Origin: Bacillus sp. EB01
GTDB lineage: Bacteria; Bacillota; Bacilli; Bacillales; Cytobacillaceae
Reading direction: 5' to 3'
Length of the DNA: 64,000 nt
NCBI RefSeq assembly: GCF_000613125.1
Contig: NZ_HG964497.1
Span: 4,489,127-4,553,126 of the forward strand
Under the pieces are notes generated by a model. It was not told where the DNA came from and did no database searches. It was given only the letters and a program-made list of their open reading frames with translations. Each line of letters opens with the position of its first letter. The stretch's first letter is position 1. Positions 38,146 through 46,121 of this stretch are shown here, piece by piece. The translations under genes and the position numbers were made by a program.

Positions 38146-38370
38146 ATGGGTAAAGGGTTAGCTTTATTAGGAATTGTCCTAATAGTGTATTGCATTGTGG
38201 TTGCCAGGACAAATACGGTAGATAAGAATCTTAAAAAGTGGGCTTTCCTTGCAGCTTTGCTAGCAGGAGGTCTTTCGGTGTTCATATTCATGGACATCTC
38301 ATTTGACGGATTTTCTGTGTTACTTAATAGAACAGTGGGTGATTTTACAAGAATGGTGGTGAAAAAATGA
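38146..38370 (+). CDS. Small two-helix D subunit of a germinant receptor
   Basis: 74 residues with two membrane helices (LALLGIVLIVYCIVV and WAFLAALLAGGLSVFIFMD). Small two-helix D proteins are encoded in many GerA-type operons and modulate receptor activity. It lies 4 nt after the C gene and overlaps the B gene by 4 nt, so it is clearly part of the operon. Family call rests on size, topology and position. Confidence 0.78.
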   Translation: MGKGLALLGIVLIVYCIVVARTNTVDKNLKKWAFLAALLAGGLSVFIFMDISFDGFSVLLNRTVGDFTRMVVKK

Positions 38371-39473
38371 AATTATCTATATCTGTTCTTCAGCTTTCGT
38401 TAATCACCGCTAATTTTGTTTTTACCTCAACCTTAATCAATATGTACCAAATAGCGGTTGATATAGGGGGACAAAATACGTGGACTGTCCCCCTTATCAT
38501 TTTTCCGGTCCAAGTTGTGCTCATATGGGTCATTGTAGGCAAAAAGGCGAATTGGGAAAGATATTGCAAAGTTTTTGCTAACGTTTCGGAAAGGAAAACG
38601 AAATGGACGGAAAAATTATTTGCCGTTTTGTTCCTGCTATTTATCGCGTTAGTTTTTATAAAGGATTTAAGAGCACTGATTGATTTTATGGCAACCAAAT
38701 TGCTGCCAACCACTCCACTCGAAATTTTGACTTTCCTGACTATCCTGACGTTAATTTATATTGTCGCATCAGGTTTTGAAGTTATTGTACGCGTTTCTTC
38801 GGTTAGTTTTGTTTTTTTGACGGTAGTAGTCCTAAGCATACCGTTTATGCTTTTAAATGAAATTGAGTTAGGGAATATACAGCCGATCCTGGCAATGGAA
38901 ATGCTGCCGCCAATGGCTAAATCGATATATATTCAATTCGGCTGGACAGCTGAATTCGTGTTCATACTGTTTGTTTTCCTGTTTATCCATCCAGTAAAAG
39001 AGGCAAGGAAAGGCCTTATTTCAGGGGTAGCATTAGGTTTTGCCCTAATGATTATCCTGCTATTTACTGAAGTGGCGGTACTAGGGGTCAAGCTCGTGTC
39101 AATTTCGGTGTACCCGACTATTACACTTATTCAACAAATCAATATTACTGATTTTCTCGATAGGCTTGATTTATTTTTGGTGACTTTGTGGATGCCGACA
39201 ATTTTGTCAAAAATAGCCTTGTCACTTTATTTGGTCAATAGATGTCTAAGAGTAATAATCGGAAAAAGCACAGATATATTTTTGGTTCCTCTATCCTTGA
39301 TAATGGGCATTTTAACCATTCTTCTTTTTAGCAACAATGTTGAACATTTGAATTTTTCCTTTTTCACATGGCCGACCCTGGGGCTGGCACTAGAGTTAGT
39401 ATTAATTCTTCTGTTCCTCTTAATTAAGAGACAAGCCATTAAGAAATGGAAACCTTCAGAAAATAAAACGTAA
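38367..39473 (+). CDS. Spore germination receptor B subunit (GerAB family, APC fold)
   Basis: 368 residues with about ten membrane helices, no signal peptide. The N-terminal ISVLQLSLITANFVFTSTLI helix and YPTITLIQQINITDFLDRLDLFLV (about residue 250) match GerAB proteins, which resemble amino-acid permeases and hold the germinant-binding site. Last gene of the operon, ATG overlapping the D gene by 4 nt. A terminator follows 5 nt after the stop. Confidence 0.92.
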   Translation: MKLSISVLQLSLITANFVFTSTLINMYQIAVDIGGQNTWTVPLIIFPVQVVLIWVIVGKKANWERYCKVFANVSERKTKWTEKLFAVLFLLFIALVFIKDLRALIDFMATKLLPTTPLEILTFLTILTLIYIVASGFEVIVRVSSVSFVFLTVVVLSIPFMLLNEIELGNIQPILAMEMLPPMAKSIYIQFGWTAEFVFILFVFLFIHPVKEARKGLISGVALGFALMIILLFTEVAVLGVKLVSISVYPTITLIQQINITDFLDRLDLFLVTLWMPTILSKIALSLYLVNRCLRVIIGKSTDIFLVPLSLIMGILTILLFSNNVEHLNFSFFTWPTLGLALELVLILLFLLIKRQAIKKWKPSENKT

Positions 39474-39477
39474 GAAG

Positions 39478-39500
39478 GCCTGCAATCGCAGGCTTTTTTG
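39478..39500 (+). terminator. Terminator of the ger operon
   Basis: A GCCTGC/GCAGGC hairpin followed by TTTTTT. Confidence 0.88.
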
Positions 39501-39654
39501 TGTGATAAAGGAGACGCTCAGGACTTAAAGTAATAATACAATGCCAAGCTTCTAAAACAGTATATTTCTATGAGGGAAGGGATCGAGAATTCCTAAATGT
39601 CTTTCCAATAAGAACTTTTAATTTGGATTAGGCAATTTAACGAATTTTAGCCAG

Positions 39655-39712
39655 AAGTCCCCTTCCTCAAAAATCCGAAAGAGATTTTAGGTGGGGGATG
39701 AATGGTGTGAGT
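39655..39712 (+). repeat. Orphan IS200/IS605-like right-end structure
   Basis: CCCCTTCC-TCAAAAATC..GATTTTA-GG-TGGGGG folds into a stem-loop and is followed by ATGAATGG. It has the layout of the 3' end of TnpB-element guide RNAs, like the genuine right end at 41297-41332, but no TnpB gene precedes it. Otherwise 39501-39838 contains no gene. Confidence 0.4.
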
Positions 39713-39838
39713 TTTCTGTTTTGGTATAAAAATAAAAACGGTTAAAAATATAGCTACCACAAGACAAACATACGTTCTATTTGGTAAAATATTCTTACAT
39801 AGTATGTTCGCTCAAACATGGACAAGGGAGGTGAAAAG

Positions 39839-41182
39839 ATGGCTACCGACAAGAATGGAAACTATATAAAAGGTACCAAAAAAGAACTGCCTGAAGGTTA
39901 GGTTACGTATGGCTTTCGCTATACAATTTTTCCGGCTGAGGAAGATAGAAGAGTATTAGAACGCTCTTTCGGATGCGAACGAAAGGTATACAACGAGTAT
40001 GTAGCTGGACTCTACGAACACTTGGAGAAAATCGGGTTTCAAGGCGGCTATATTCAATATAAGACGCCTAACTACACCACCATCACTCAGAAATATGAAT
40101 TTCTCGATAAATCCAACGATTCGTTTGTTTACAATGATGCGAAAATCCGTTTTCAGGCTGCGGTAAAGAAATATAATGATGGATTCGCCAAAAAGTCGAT
40201 GCAGTACAAAAAAGCGGTCCGGAAAAAGATGCGAACGACTGGTTATGTTCCGACTCTGCGAGACATGAAAGGCCTCCCCAAATTCCACAGCAAGAAGCAA
40301 GGAAAGTTCAGCTACACCACCAATCAAACGAATGGAAATATTAAAATCGTCCAACGTAACGACCAATCCCTGCTATGTATCCCGAAGTTTCGTAATGGAA
40401 TCCCGATTGCCATGCATCGTGAGTTACCTAAAGAAGCGGTTATCAAGAAGGCGACCATTAAACGGGAAGGAAATCGCTATATGGTATAACTGTCTGTGGA
40501 TTTTCCAATGAAACAAGAGCCTTTACGGAGTAACATCATGGCTGATGAAGTGCTGGCTTTGGATTATAGCCAAACTGATTTATACATGGATAGCGAGGGG
40601 GGTAAAGACGGGTATCCCAGGTACCATAAGATCATTGAAAAGCGCCAAAGACGGTTGAACAAGTCATTGGCCAGGAAAAGGAATAAAGCCCTGGTCGATT
40701 CAGAGGGCAGGATTCTTTACTCAACTACTTATCAAAACATGCTTAAGAACTATCAAAAAACCATGGCCAAGGCAAAAAACCAACGGAAAGATTTTCTCCA
40801 CAAAAGAAGCAATCAGATAACCAATGATTATGCCGCTATTGTGGTGGAAGACCTGGATTTGAGCAATTTGGCACAATGCCTGTCCCTGGGCAAGAAATTG
40901 CACGACAACGGGTTCGGCATGTTCCGAACCATGTTGGAGTATAAAGCGAAGAAAAAAGGAAAGCATCTTATCTTCGCAGATAAATTCTTTCCTTCCACAA
41001 AACTATGCAGTGAATGCAATTCAAAAAAGGAAACAGTAAAACTCTCAGAGAGAGTGTATGTGTGCGAGCATTGCCGCACAAAAATGGATAGAGACTATAA
41101 TGCGGCCAGAAACCTAAAACAGTACGGAATCAGGAAACTGTCGGATTTAGGTTTTATGGCTGGGGTACCAGTGCCCGTATAG
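39839..41182 (+). pseudogene. tnpB: TnpB RNA-guided nuclease with two in-frame stops
   Basis: A single uninterrupted frame of 448 codons except for TAG at 39899-39901 (codon 21) and TAA at 40487-40489 (codon 217). Both stops are simple point changes; no frameshift is needed. The catalytic core is still readable: LALDYSQTDLYMDS (RuvC-I Asp), VVEDLDLSNL (RuvC-II Glu), zinc ribbon CSECNSKK..CEHCRTKMDRDYNAARNL (RuvC-III Asp). Translation could restart at the second part (40496), but that would lack the N-terminal guide-binding lobe. GGGAGGTG lies before the ATG. Confidence 0.88.
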
Positions 41183-41340
41183 GCTGTATCCATTTTCAGT
41201 AGTGGCAGGGACGCCACGAATTCAAGGCTAGTGACATAAGGCGTTAGTCTTGTGGATGACCTAGCAATAAAAGAAAAAGGTGAAAGCCTTTGGAAGCCCC
41301 CACTTCAAATTTCGTAGAAAATAAGTGGTGGGTAGTTCAC
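41183..41340 (+). ncRNA. Putative omega (re)RNA 3' region of the TnpB element
   Basis: The 158 nt after tnpB carry several short stems (GGCAGGGACGCC, AAGGCTAGTGAC..GTCTTGTGGAT) and end in the CCCCCACTT..AAGTGGTGGG hairpin near 41297-41332. In IS605 elements this region forms the scaffold of the guide RNA, whose guide is the sequence just past the right end. Confidence 0.6.
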
Positions 41341-41429
41341 TCAGGGACAGGAACCTATCTGTCATTTTTTCATAGGTTAAAACAGGTCGACAATTGCCTA
41401 AAACCTACAGAAAAGGACGGATAGCCCAA

Positions 41430-42398
41430 ATGAAACTAAACGTTGCAAAACCATGGTATATTATGGTGATTTCCCTATTTGCTGTTGTTACTTTTTTATC
41501 TGGCTGCTCTTCAGAAGAGAAGAAAGAAAGCTCCAAGCAAGAACTTACTACAGTTAAAATTGGCTACCAGAAAAACGGCCCACTTGTTATCCTTAAATCC
41601 CTAGGTACTTTAGAAAAACGACTCTCTAAAAAAGGAATTACAGTTGAATGGAAGGAATTCCAGGCGGGTCCCGCTTTGGTCGAGGCTCTGAATGCCGGCA
41701 GCATTGATTTTGGCCGGACGGGTGATTCCCCTCCTATTTTTGCACAGGCTGCCGATGCCCCTTTTGTTTATATTGCAGCCGGAAAGCCGAAATTCAAGGG
41801 AAGCAAAATCCTCGTCCAAGAAATCTCACCAATTAAAACCATCGCGGATTTAAAAGGAAAAACTATCGGATTTGCTAAAGGCTCCAGTTCCCACTACTTA
41901 TTGATAAAAGCATTGGAGAACGCCGGACTAAAATACTCAGATATTACTCCGGCATTTCTTGCCCCGGGTGACGGCAGGGTAGCTTTTGAAAAAGGGAATA
42001 TTGATGCCTGGGTTGTTTGGGATCCATTCACTTCATCTGCGGAAGTGAATTCAAAAGCAAGAACATTAACAGATGGTGAAGGACTGACAACAGATAGAGA
42101 CTTCCTTCTTGCTAGCACGGAATTTGCGAAACACAAGGATATTGTAGCCGAGATTGTTGATGAAATTAAGAAATCATCTGATTGGGCAAACACTCATCAC
42201 CAGGAGCTGGTAGATATGCTCGCGCCCATTTTGAAAATCGATAAACCATCACTTGATATGGCTGTTAAAAGAAGGGTTTACGGGGTAGACGAAATGACGG
42301 ATCTTATTGTGGGTGAGCAGCAGGCAATAGCCGACACATTTTACGAACTTAAAATCATCCCTAAAGAAATTGATGTAACCGAGGCGTTGCAAAAGTAA
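41430..42398 (+). CDS. ssuA: Aliphatic sulfonate ABC transporter, substrate-binding lipoprotein
   Basis: 322 residues from the ATG at 41430 (AAAAGGACGG upstream); the frame extends 12 codons further to a weak TTG. Lipobox FLSGC near residue 28. The mature part is a type II periplasmic-binding fold of the SsuA/TauA group: TVKIGYQKNGPLVILKSLG, LNAGSIDFGRTGDSPP, and AFEKGNIDAWVVWDPF. It captures sulfonates outside the membrane as a sulfur source. First gene of ssuACB. The TnpB element ends less than 100 bp upstream and may have displaced its native control region. Confidence 0.93.
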   Translation: MKLNVAKPWYIMVISLFAVVTFLSGCSSEEKKESSKQELTTVKIGYQKNGPLVILKSLGTLEKRLSKKGITVEWKEFQAGPALVEALNAGSIDFGRTGDSPPIFAQAADAPFVYIAAGKPKFKGSKILVQEISPIKTIADLKGKTIGFAKGSSSHYLLIKALENAGLKYSDITPAFLAPGDGRVAFEKGNIDAWVVWDPFTSSAEVNSKARTLTDGEGLTTDRDFLLASTEFAKHKDIVAEIVDEIKKSSDWANTHHQELVDMLAPILKIDKPSLDMAVKRRVYGVDEMTDLIVGEQQAIADTFYELKIIPKEIDVTEALQK

Positions 42399-42415
42399 AG
42401 AAAGGGGGCATTCCT

Positions 42416-43180
42416 ATGAGGAATGTGTCTAAACGATTTATTAATCAAACCGTCCCCTGGGTATTCCCGTTGCTCCTTCTAAGTGTCTGGCAGGTATTAT
42501 CATCGAAAGGCTTGATTCCATCAAGGATACTCCCTGCCCCTACTTCTGTTTTTAAAGCGGGTATAGAGCTTTTTGAATCTGGAGAACTGGCAAATCACAT
42601 TTCTGTTAGCCTGGGCAGAGCGGTGATAGGTTTTTTAATCGGAGGAACCATTGGTTTTTTCCTGGGACTTTTCAACGGTATTTTTAGGATGTCCGAACTT
42701 CTGTTTGATACGTCCATACAAATGCTAAGGACGATCCCTCACCTTGCTATGATTCCGCTCGTAATTTTATGGTTTGGGATAGATGAATCCTCAAAAATAT
42801 TTTTAGTCTCTCTTGGTGTCCTTTTCCCAGTGTACATCAATACGTATCATGGAATAAAATCAGTCGATAAAGGTCTGATTGAAATGGGAAAGGCTTACGG
42901 GCTTAAGGGGGTATCCTTATTTTCTTCCATTATCTTTCCTGGCGCCCTCTCCTCAATCCTCGTAGGAATCAGGTTTTCACTGGGCGTTATGTGGCTGACC
43001 CTTATCGTCGCTGAAACTATTTCCGCCCATTCGGGGATTGGATATATGGCTATGAATGCCAGGGAGTTTTATCAAATGGATGTAATTGTTTTAAGTATTG
43101 TAATCTATGCCCTGTTTGGGAAATTATCTGATGTAATCGCACGAACACTTGAGGAAAAATGGCTAAAGTGGAATGCCTAA
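42416..43180 (+). CDS. ssuC: Aliphatic sulfonate ABC transporter, permease
   Basis: A 254-residue permease with about six helices. The coupling-helix motif EMGKAYGLKGVSLFSSIIFPGALSS (EAA loop; Gly and Pro in place) near residue 160 and the SLGVMWLTLIVAETI segment are typical of SsuC/TauC. The ATG at 42416 has AAAGGGGG upstream, 17 bp after ssuA. The ATPase gene starts 26 bp after its stop. Confidence 0.93.
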   Translation: MRNVSKRFINQTVPWVFPLLLLSVWQVLSSKGLIPSRILPAPTSVFKAGIELFESGELANHISVSLGRAVIGFLIGGTIGFFLGLFNGIFRMSELLFDTSIQMLRTIPHLAMIPLVILWFGIDESSKIFLVSLGVLFPVYINTYHGIKSVDKGLIEMGKAYGLKGVSLFSSIIFPGALSSILVGIRFSLGVMWLTLIVAETISAHSGIGYMAMNAREFYQMDVIVLSIVIYALFGKLSDVIARTLEEKWLKWNA

Positions 43181-43206
43181 GCTTACCGTTAAAGGGGTGT
43201 TGGGTA

Positions 43207-43935
43207 ATGATATATGGAAAAATACCTTATGTCAGCATACAAGCTATCAAGAAATCATATGGGAACAGGATTGTACTGGATGGAATTAGCCTTGATGCGC
43301 AACAGGGTGAGTTTATTTCAATAGTGGGAAAAAGCGGCTGTGGCAAAAGCACCTTACTTAGGCTTGTCGCTGGACTTGAGAATGCTAAGGAAGGATCTAT
43401 TTTTATTAAAGGAAAGAAGCTGGAGGGTCTGAATCATCAAGCAAGAATCATGTTCCAGGATGGAAGGCTGCTTCCTTGGAAAAATGTGCTCGAAAATATA
43501 GGAATAGGGTTATCTGGCGAATGGAAATCGAAAGCTATTGATGCGTTGCGAAATGTTGGACTTGAGGAAAGACAAAGCGACTGGCCATCGAGATTATCCG
43601 GAGGACAAAAGCAGCGTGTTGCTCTTGCGAGGGCGCTTGTGCATGAACCTGATATTCTTCTTCTGGATGAGCCATTGGGAGCTTTGGATGCTCTAACCAG
43701 GCTCGAAATGCAGGATTTAATTGAAGGGCTTTGGAAGAAGAAGAATTTCACATCCATTCTTGTAACACATGATGTGGAGGAAGCTGTAGCCATTTCTGAC
43801 AGAGTTATTCTAATCGAATCAGGAAAAATTGTCATGAATAGATTGATTGATCTGCCACGGCCAAGGCAGCGTACGCAAAAAGCCTTCCAAACACATGTAG
43901 AAGGATTCTTGAACCAGCCAATGAAGGTGAATTAA
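43207..43935 (+). CDS. ssuB: Aliphatic sulfonate ABC transporter, ATPase
   Basis: 242 residues from the ATG at 43207 with AAGGGGTG 7 nt upstream; the longer frame from 43159 would overlap ssuC and lacks a better start. Walker A GKSGCGKST, Q-loop FQDGRLLPW, signature RLSGGQKQR, Walker B LLLDEPLGALD and H-loop VTHDVEEA are all present. Energises sulfonate import with SsuAC. Confidence 0.94.
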   Translation: MIYGKIPYVSIQAIKKSYGNRIVLDGISLDAQQGEFISIVGKSGCGKSTLLRLVAGLENAKEGSIFIKGKKLEGLNHQARIMFQDGRLLPWKNVLENIGIGLSGEWKSKAIDALRNVGLEERQSDWPSRLSGGQKQRVALARALVHEPDILLLDEPLGALDALTRLEMQDLIEGLWKKKNFTSILVTHDVEEAVAISDRVILIESGKIVMNRLIDLPRPRQRTQKAFQTHVEGFLNQPMKVN

Positions 43936-44092
43936 AACTTGTTAGCAAATAGGGGAAACGTTTGGCGGTACACTGTACCGTCTTTGTTTTTTTCTTGTTC
44001 TTAAATTCAAGGAAGTTTATACTAAGGAAGGTGATATAAAGCAGATAACAAATTGCTATCAAGTGCTAGCAAAGTGATAAAGGAGAATACAT

Positions 44093-44278
44093 ATGGCGGG
44101 AGAGCGGATTCAACTCAATGTAAGAATTACAAAGGAAACATCGGACAAGCTTGACGAAATCGTTGAATATTATCAAGAAAACCTTAAACTTGGCCGAATT
44201 TATAAAGGTGATGTTTTGACCGATATTATTGAAAAGTCCTTTGAGGTAATGAATAAGCAAAAAAGCAGGCAGCGGTAG
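44093..44278 (+). CDS. Small ribbon-helix-helix-like protein
   Basis: 61 residues. MAGERIQLNVRITKETSDKLDEIVEYY gives a beta strand with alternating residues and then a helix, as in ribbon-helix-helix DNA-binding proteins. A second helix (KGDVLTDIIEKSFEVM) follows. It may be a small regulator. The ATG at 44093 has AAAGGAG upstream. The upstream gap (43936-44092) holds TGCTATCAAGTGCTAGCA, an imperfect palindrome that could be an operator. Confidence 0.62.
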   Translation: MAGERIQLNVRITKETSDKLDEIVEYYQENLKLGRIYKGDVLTDIIEKSFEVMNKQKSRQR

Positions 44279-44422
44279 AAAATTAATCATCGAGTTTTGG
44301 CACCAATCATTAAAAATAGAACCTAAAATGGCAATTAAGAAGCAGTATGAATTGATTCTGACGGCAGGATAATAAAAAAGGAATCTTTTCTGATTCCAAA
44401 TCGCCGGAAGGAAGTGTAGCGA

Positions 44423-44692
44423 ATGAATTTCCGTATGATTGGTTCGTTCTTAAGCAACATTGCAAGCGGAAGACAGAACAAAAGGGTGTTCTGGGCTTCA
44501 CTTATTGGCCTGGGAATGAGTACTGCCGCTATGGGATTAAGAAGGACGCGTTTCCGTAACGTACTCCCTAAAATCCAGCATACGGCACAACGGTACCTTC
44601 CAGCATCCAGAGGCAATATCGCAATGGCCGAATTTTCATCGGAGCTATTTACAGGCAATACTTCCAGTCAACAAAAAAACCGGAAACGTTAA
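44423..44692 (+). CDS. Small basic hypothetical protein
   Basis: 89 residues, strongly basic (many Arg). An N-terminal hydrophobic stretch (FWASLIGLGMSTAAMGL) may insert in the membrane; the tail ends NRKR. The ATG has GGAAGGAAG upstream and a terminator follows, so it is a real gene. It resembles short sporulation-era Bacillus proteins such as YrzQ-type, but I cannot assign it. Confidence 0.6.
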   Translation: MNFRMIGSFLSNIASGRQNKRVFWASLIGLGMSTAAMGLRRTRFRNVLPKIQHTAQRYLPASRGNIAMAEFSSELFTGNTSSQQKNRKR

Positions 44693-44697
44693 GCATC

Positions 44698-44724
44698 AAG
44701 GCCGCATTTATTGCGGCTTTTTTG
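44698..44724 (+). terminator. Terminator of the small basic gene
   Basis: A GCCGC/GCGGC hairpin with flanking AAG/CTT pairs followed by TTTTTT. Confidence 0.85.
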
Positions 44725-44814
44725 CCTAAATTCTAAATATAGCTTACTGCCTTTTAACATGGGGTAAAATGGTACATACAGTTTGTGAATGAATTTATAA
44801 AGTGTGGTGGGAAG

Positions 44815-45324
44815 TTGGTACAGGATCATATTAGAAAAAATCTCGACATCTTATTCGTTGGCTTTAATCCGAGCCTTCTTTCTGGAGAAACGGGACATCA
44901 TTTTGCCAGCCCGAATAATCGGTTTTGGAAAATCCTCTTTGAAGCAGGAATTACCCCAAGAAAATACAGTCCCCAGGAAGATGTTCTTTTGCCGGAAATA
45001 GGACTCGGCATTACGAATATTGTGGCCAGGCCTACTAAGGCAGCCGATGAAATTACCAGGGAGGAATATATAGAAGGCAGAGAAATTCTTAGGGAAAAAA
45101 TCCGGGTTAATCATCCTCGTATTGTGTGTTATGTAGGTAAGGGCGTATACCAGGAGTTCAGCCGGAAGAAAAGTCTGCCATGGGGAGTGCAAGAGGAAAG
45201 TGTGGTCCCAGGAACAATTGATTTTGTAGCTCCGTCATCAAGCGGCCTGGTCAGGATGAAATTGAGTGAGATTGTTGAGATTTATAAGGAATTACCTGCT
45301 TTAAGAGAGCAGTATAGAAAATAA
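44815..45324 (+). CDS. mug: G/U (G/T) mismatch-specific uracil/thymine DNA glycosylase
   Basis: A 169-residue Mug-type glycosylase of the uracil-DNA glycosylase superfamily. FVGFNPSLLSGETGHHFASP (catalytic GxNPS motif, residue about 14) and NRFWKIL are the family core; VPGTIDFVAPSSSGL carries motif 2. It removes uracil or thymine from G mispairs. The TTG at 44815 follows GGTGGGAAG, whereas the GTG at 44785 has no ribosome-binding site. The exonuclease and photolyase genes nearby also serve repair. Confidence 0.88.
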   Translation: MVQDHIRKNLDILFVGFNPSLLSGETGHHFASPNNRFWKILFEAGITPRKYSPQEDVLLPEIGLGITNIVARPTKAADEITREEYIEGREILREKIRVNHPRIVCYVGKGVYQEFSRKKSLPWGVQEESVVPGTIDFVAPSSSGLVRMKLSEIVEIYKELPALREQYRK

Positions 45325-45406
45325 AAATGGCGCCCAGCTAGTGAGCGCCAGCCACTTCCGTCCGAACTGGTTAAGTGTCCCGCAACAAGCGATGTTCGGA
45401 AGGGGC
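45323..45406 (-). ncRNA. Predicted 84-nt small RNA opposite the mug-ppiB gap
   Basis: On the minus strand an extended -10 promoter (see 45413-45440) starts a transcript near 45406. It begins with a C-rich CCCCTTCC, can pair CCGAAC with GTTCGG across about 26 nt, and ends in a TGGCGC/GCGCCA hairpin followed by TTTTTATTTT. No ORF or ribosome-binding site lies inside. Promoter plus terminator with no gene makes an independent sRNA likely. It overlaps the last bases of mug and could also act in cis. I do not recognise it as a known family. Confidence 0.68.
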
Positions 45407-45412
45407 AATTTC

Positions 45413-45440
45413 ATTGTAGCATCTCTATGCTTTTTTTCAA
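45413..45440 (-). promoter_or_regulatory. Extended -10 sigma-A promoter of the predicted small RNA
   Basis: Minus strand: TTGAAA (45440-45435) with a 16-bp spacer, or TTTGAA with 17, then TGC-TACAAT (-10 at 45418-45413). Confidence 0.7.
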
Positions 45441-45532
45441 AGTGGATTAACAAATTTTAGGTTCGTATCATTTCATTCTTTTTAAAAGAAATGGTATAGT
45501 ATGGTGTATCCGAATAATAAGGAGTTGTAAAA

Positions 45533-45970
45533 ATGTCAAAAAAAGGCGTAATTACTATGCAAAACGGCGAGAAGATTGAGTTTGATCTTTTCCCGAATGA
45601 AGCACCTGGGACAGTCGAAAACTTTGAAACACTTGCAAATAAAGGCTTTTATAATGGCTTGACTTTCCACCGGGTGATCCCTGGTTTCGTTAGCCAAGGT
45701 GGCGACCCTAATGGAAATGGTACTGGCGGACCAGGTTATACGATTAAATGCGAAACCGAAGGAAATCCGCACCGCCACACTGCAGGAGCATTCTCTATGG
45801 CCCATGCAGGCCGTGATACAGGCGGAAGCCAATTCTTTATCGTCCACGAACCACAGCCGCATCTTGACGGAGTACATACTGTTTTCGGACAAGTGACTTC
45901 CGGCCTTGAAACAGTTAAAGCCATGAAGAATGGCGATGTTATGGAAAAAGTAGAAGTTTTCGACGCGTAA
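45533..45970 (+). CDS. ppiB: Peptidyl-prolyl cis-trans isomerase (cyclophilin)
   Basis: A 145-residue cyclophilin with no signal peptide, so cytoplasmic. [14 protein letters not shown] (catalytic Arg/Phe/Gln), [17 protein letters not shown] and [11 protein letters not shown] form the active site. It accelerates proline isomerisation during folding. The ATG at 45533 follows AAGGAG; a TATAGT -10 lies about 30 bp upstream. Single gene with its own terminator. Confidence 0.96.
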   Translation: MSKKGVITMQNGEKIEFDLFPNEAPGTVENFETLANKGFYNGLTFHRVIPGFVSQGGDPNGNGTGGPGYTIKCETEGNPHRHTAGAFSMAHAGRDTGGSQFFIVHEPQPHLDGVHTVFGQVTSGLETVKAMKNGDVMEKVEVFDA

Positions 45971-45987
45971 GGTACTATACAACGACC

Positions 45988-46019
45988 GGGCTTGCCGCTA
46001 TATAGGCAGGCCCCTTTTT
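45988..46019 (+). terminator. Terminator of ppiB
   Basis: GGGCTTGCC/GGCAGGCCC stem with an 8-nt loop and TTTTT. Confidence 0.85.
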
Positions 46020-46040
46020 GTCATAACAGAAATATTCTGT

Positions 46041-46108
46041 AACGAAGGCGCTTGCGCTTTTCTTGTCTAGCTCCAGCGCCTGCCCAAGGCGCATGCACTT
46101 TTCTTGTA
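46041..46108. repeat. Short copy of dispersed repeat ends
   Basis: AAGGCGCTTGCGCTTTTC, TTGTCTAGCTCCAGCGCC and AAGGCGC.TGC.CTTTTC: the right and left boundaries of the element at 27518-27663 placed side by side without its centre. Immediately upstream of exoA. Confidence 0.6.
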
Positions 46109-46121
46109 GGGGGAATTTATC

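Larger units (their letters stand above)
39745..41340 (+). mobile_element. IS200/IS605-family (TnpB-only, IS1341-like) element, decayed
   Basis: The unit comprises a left region with an ATGTT..AACAT hairpin (about 39801-39818), a single tnpB frame, and a right end ending in the CCCCCACTT..AAGTGGTGGG hairpin and GTAGTTCAC. No tnpA is present, so movement needs a transposase in trans. Exact outer ends are estimates. It lies between the ger operon and ssuACB. Confidence 0.75.

Noticed and set aside
39766-39779. LexA-like box (CAAACATACGTTCT) before tnpB
   Set aside because: Close to the Bacillus SOS consensus but lies in the IS left region, where similar palindromes belong to the element end; SOS control cannot be claimed.
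41341-41429. S-box or T-box leader upstream of ssuA
   Set aside because: The stretch is under 100 bp and lacks the conserved riboswitch elements; only a short AACCTAT/ATAGGTT hairpin without a T-run is seen.
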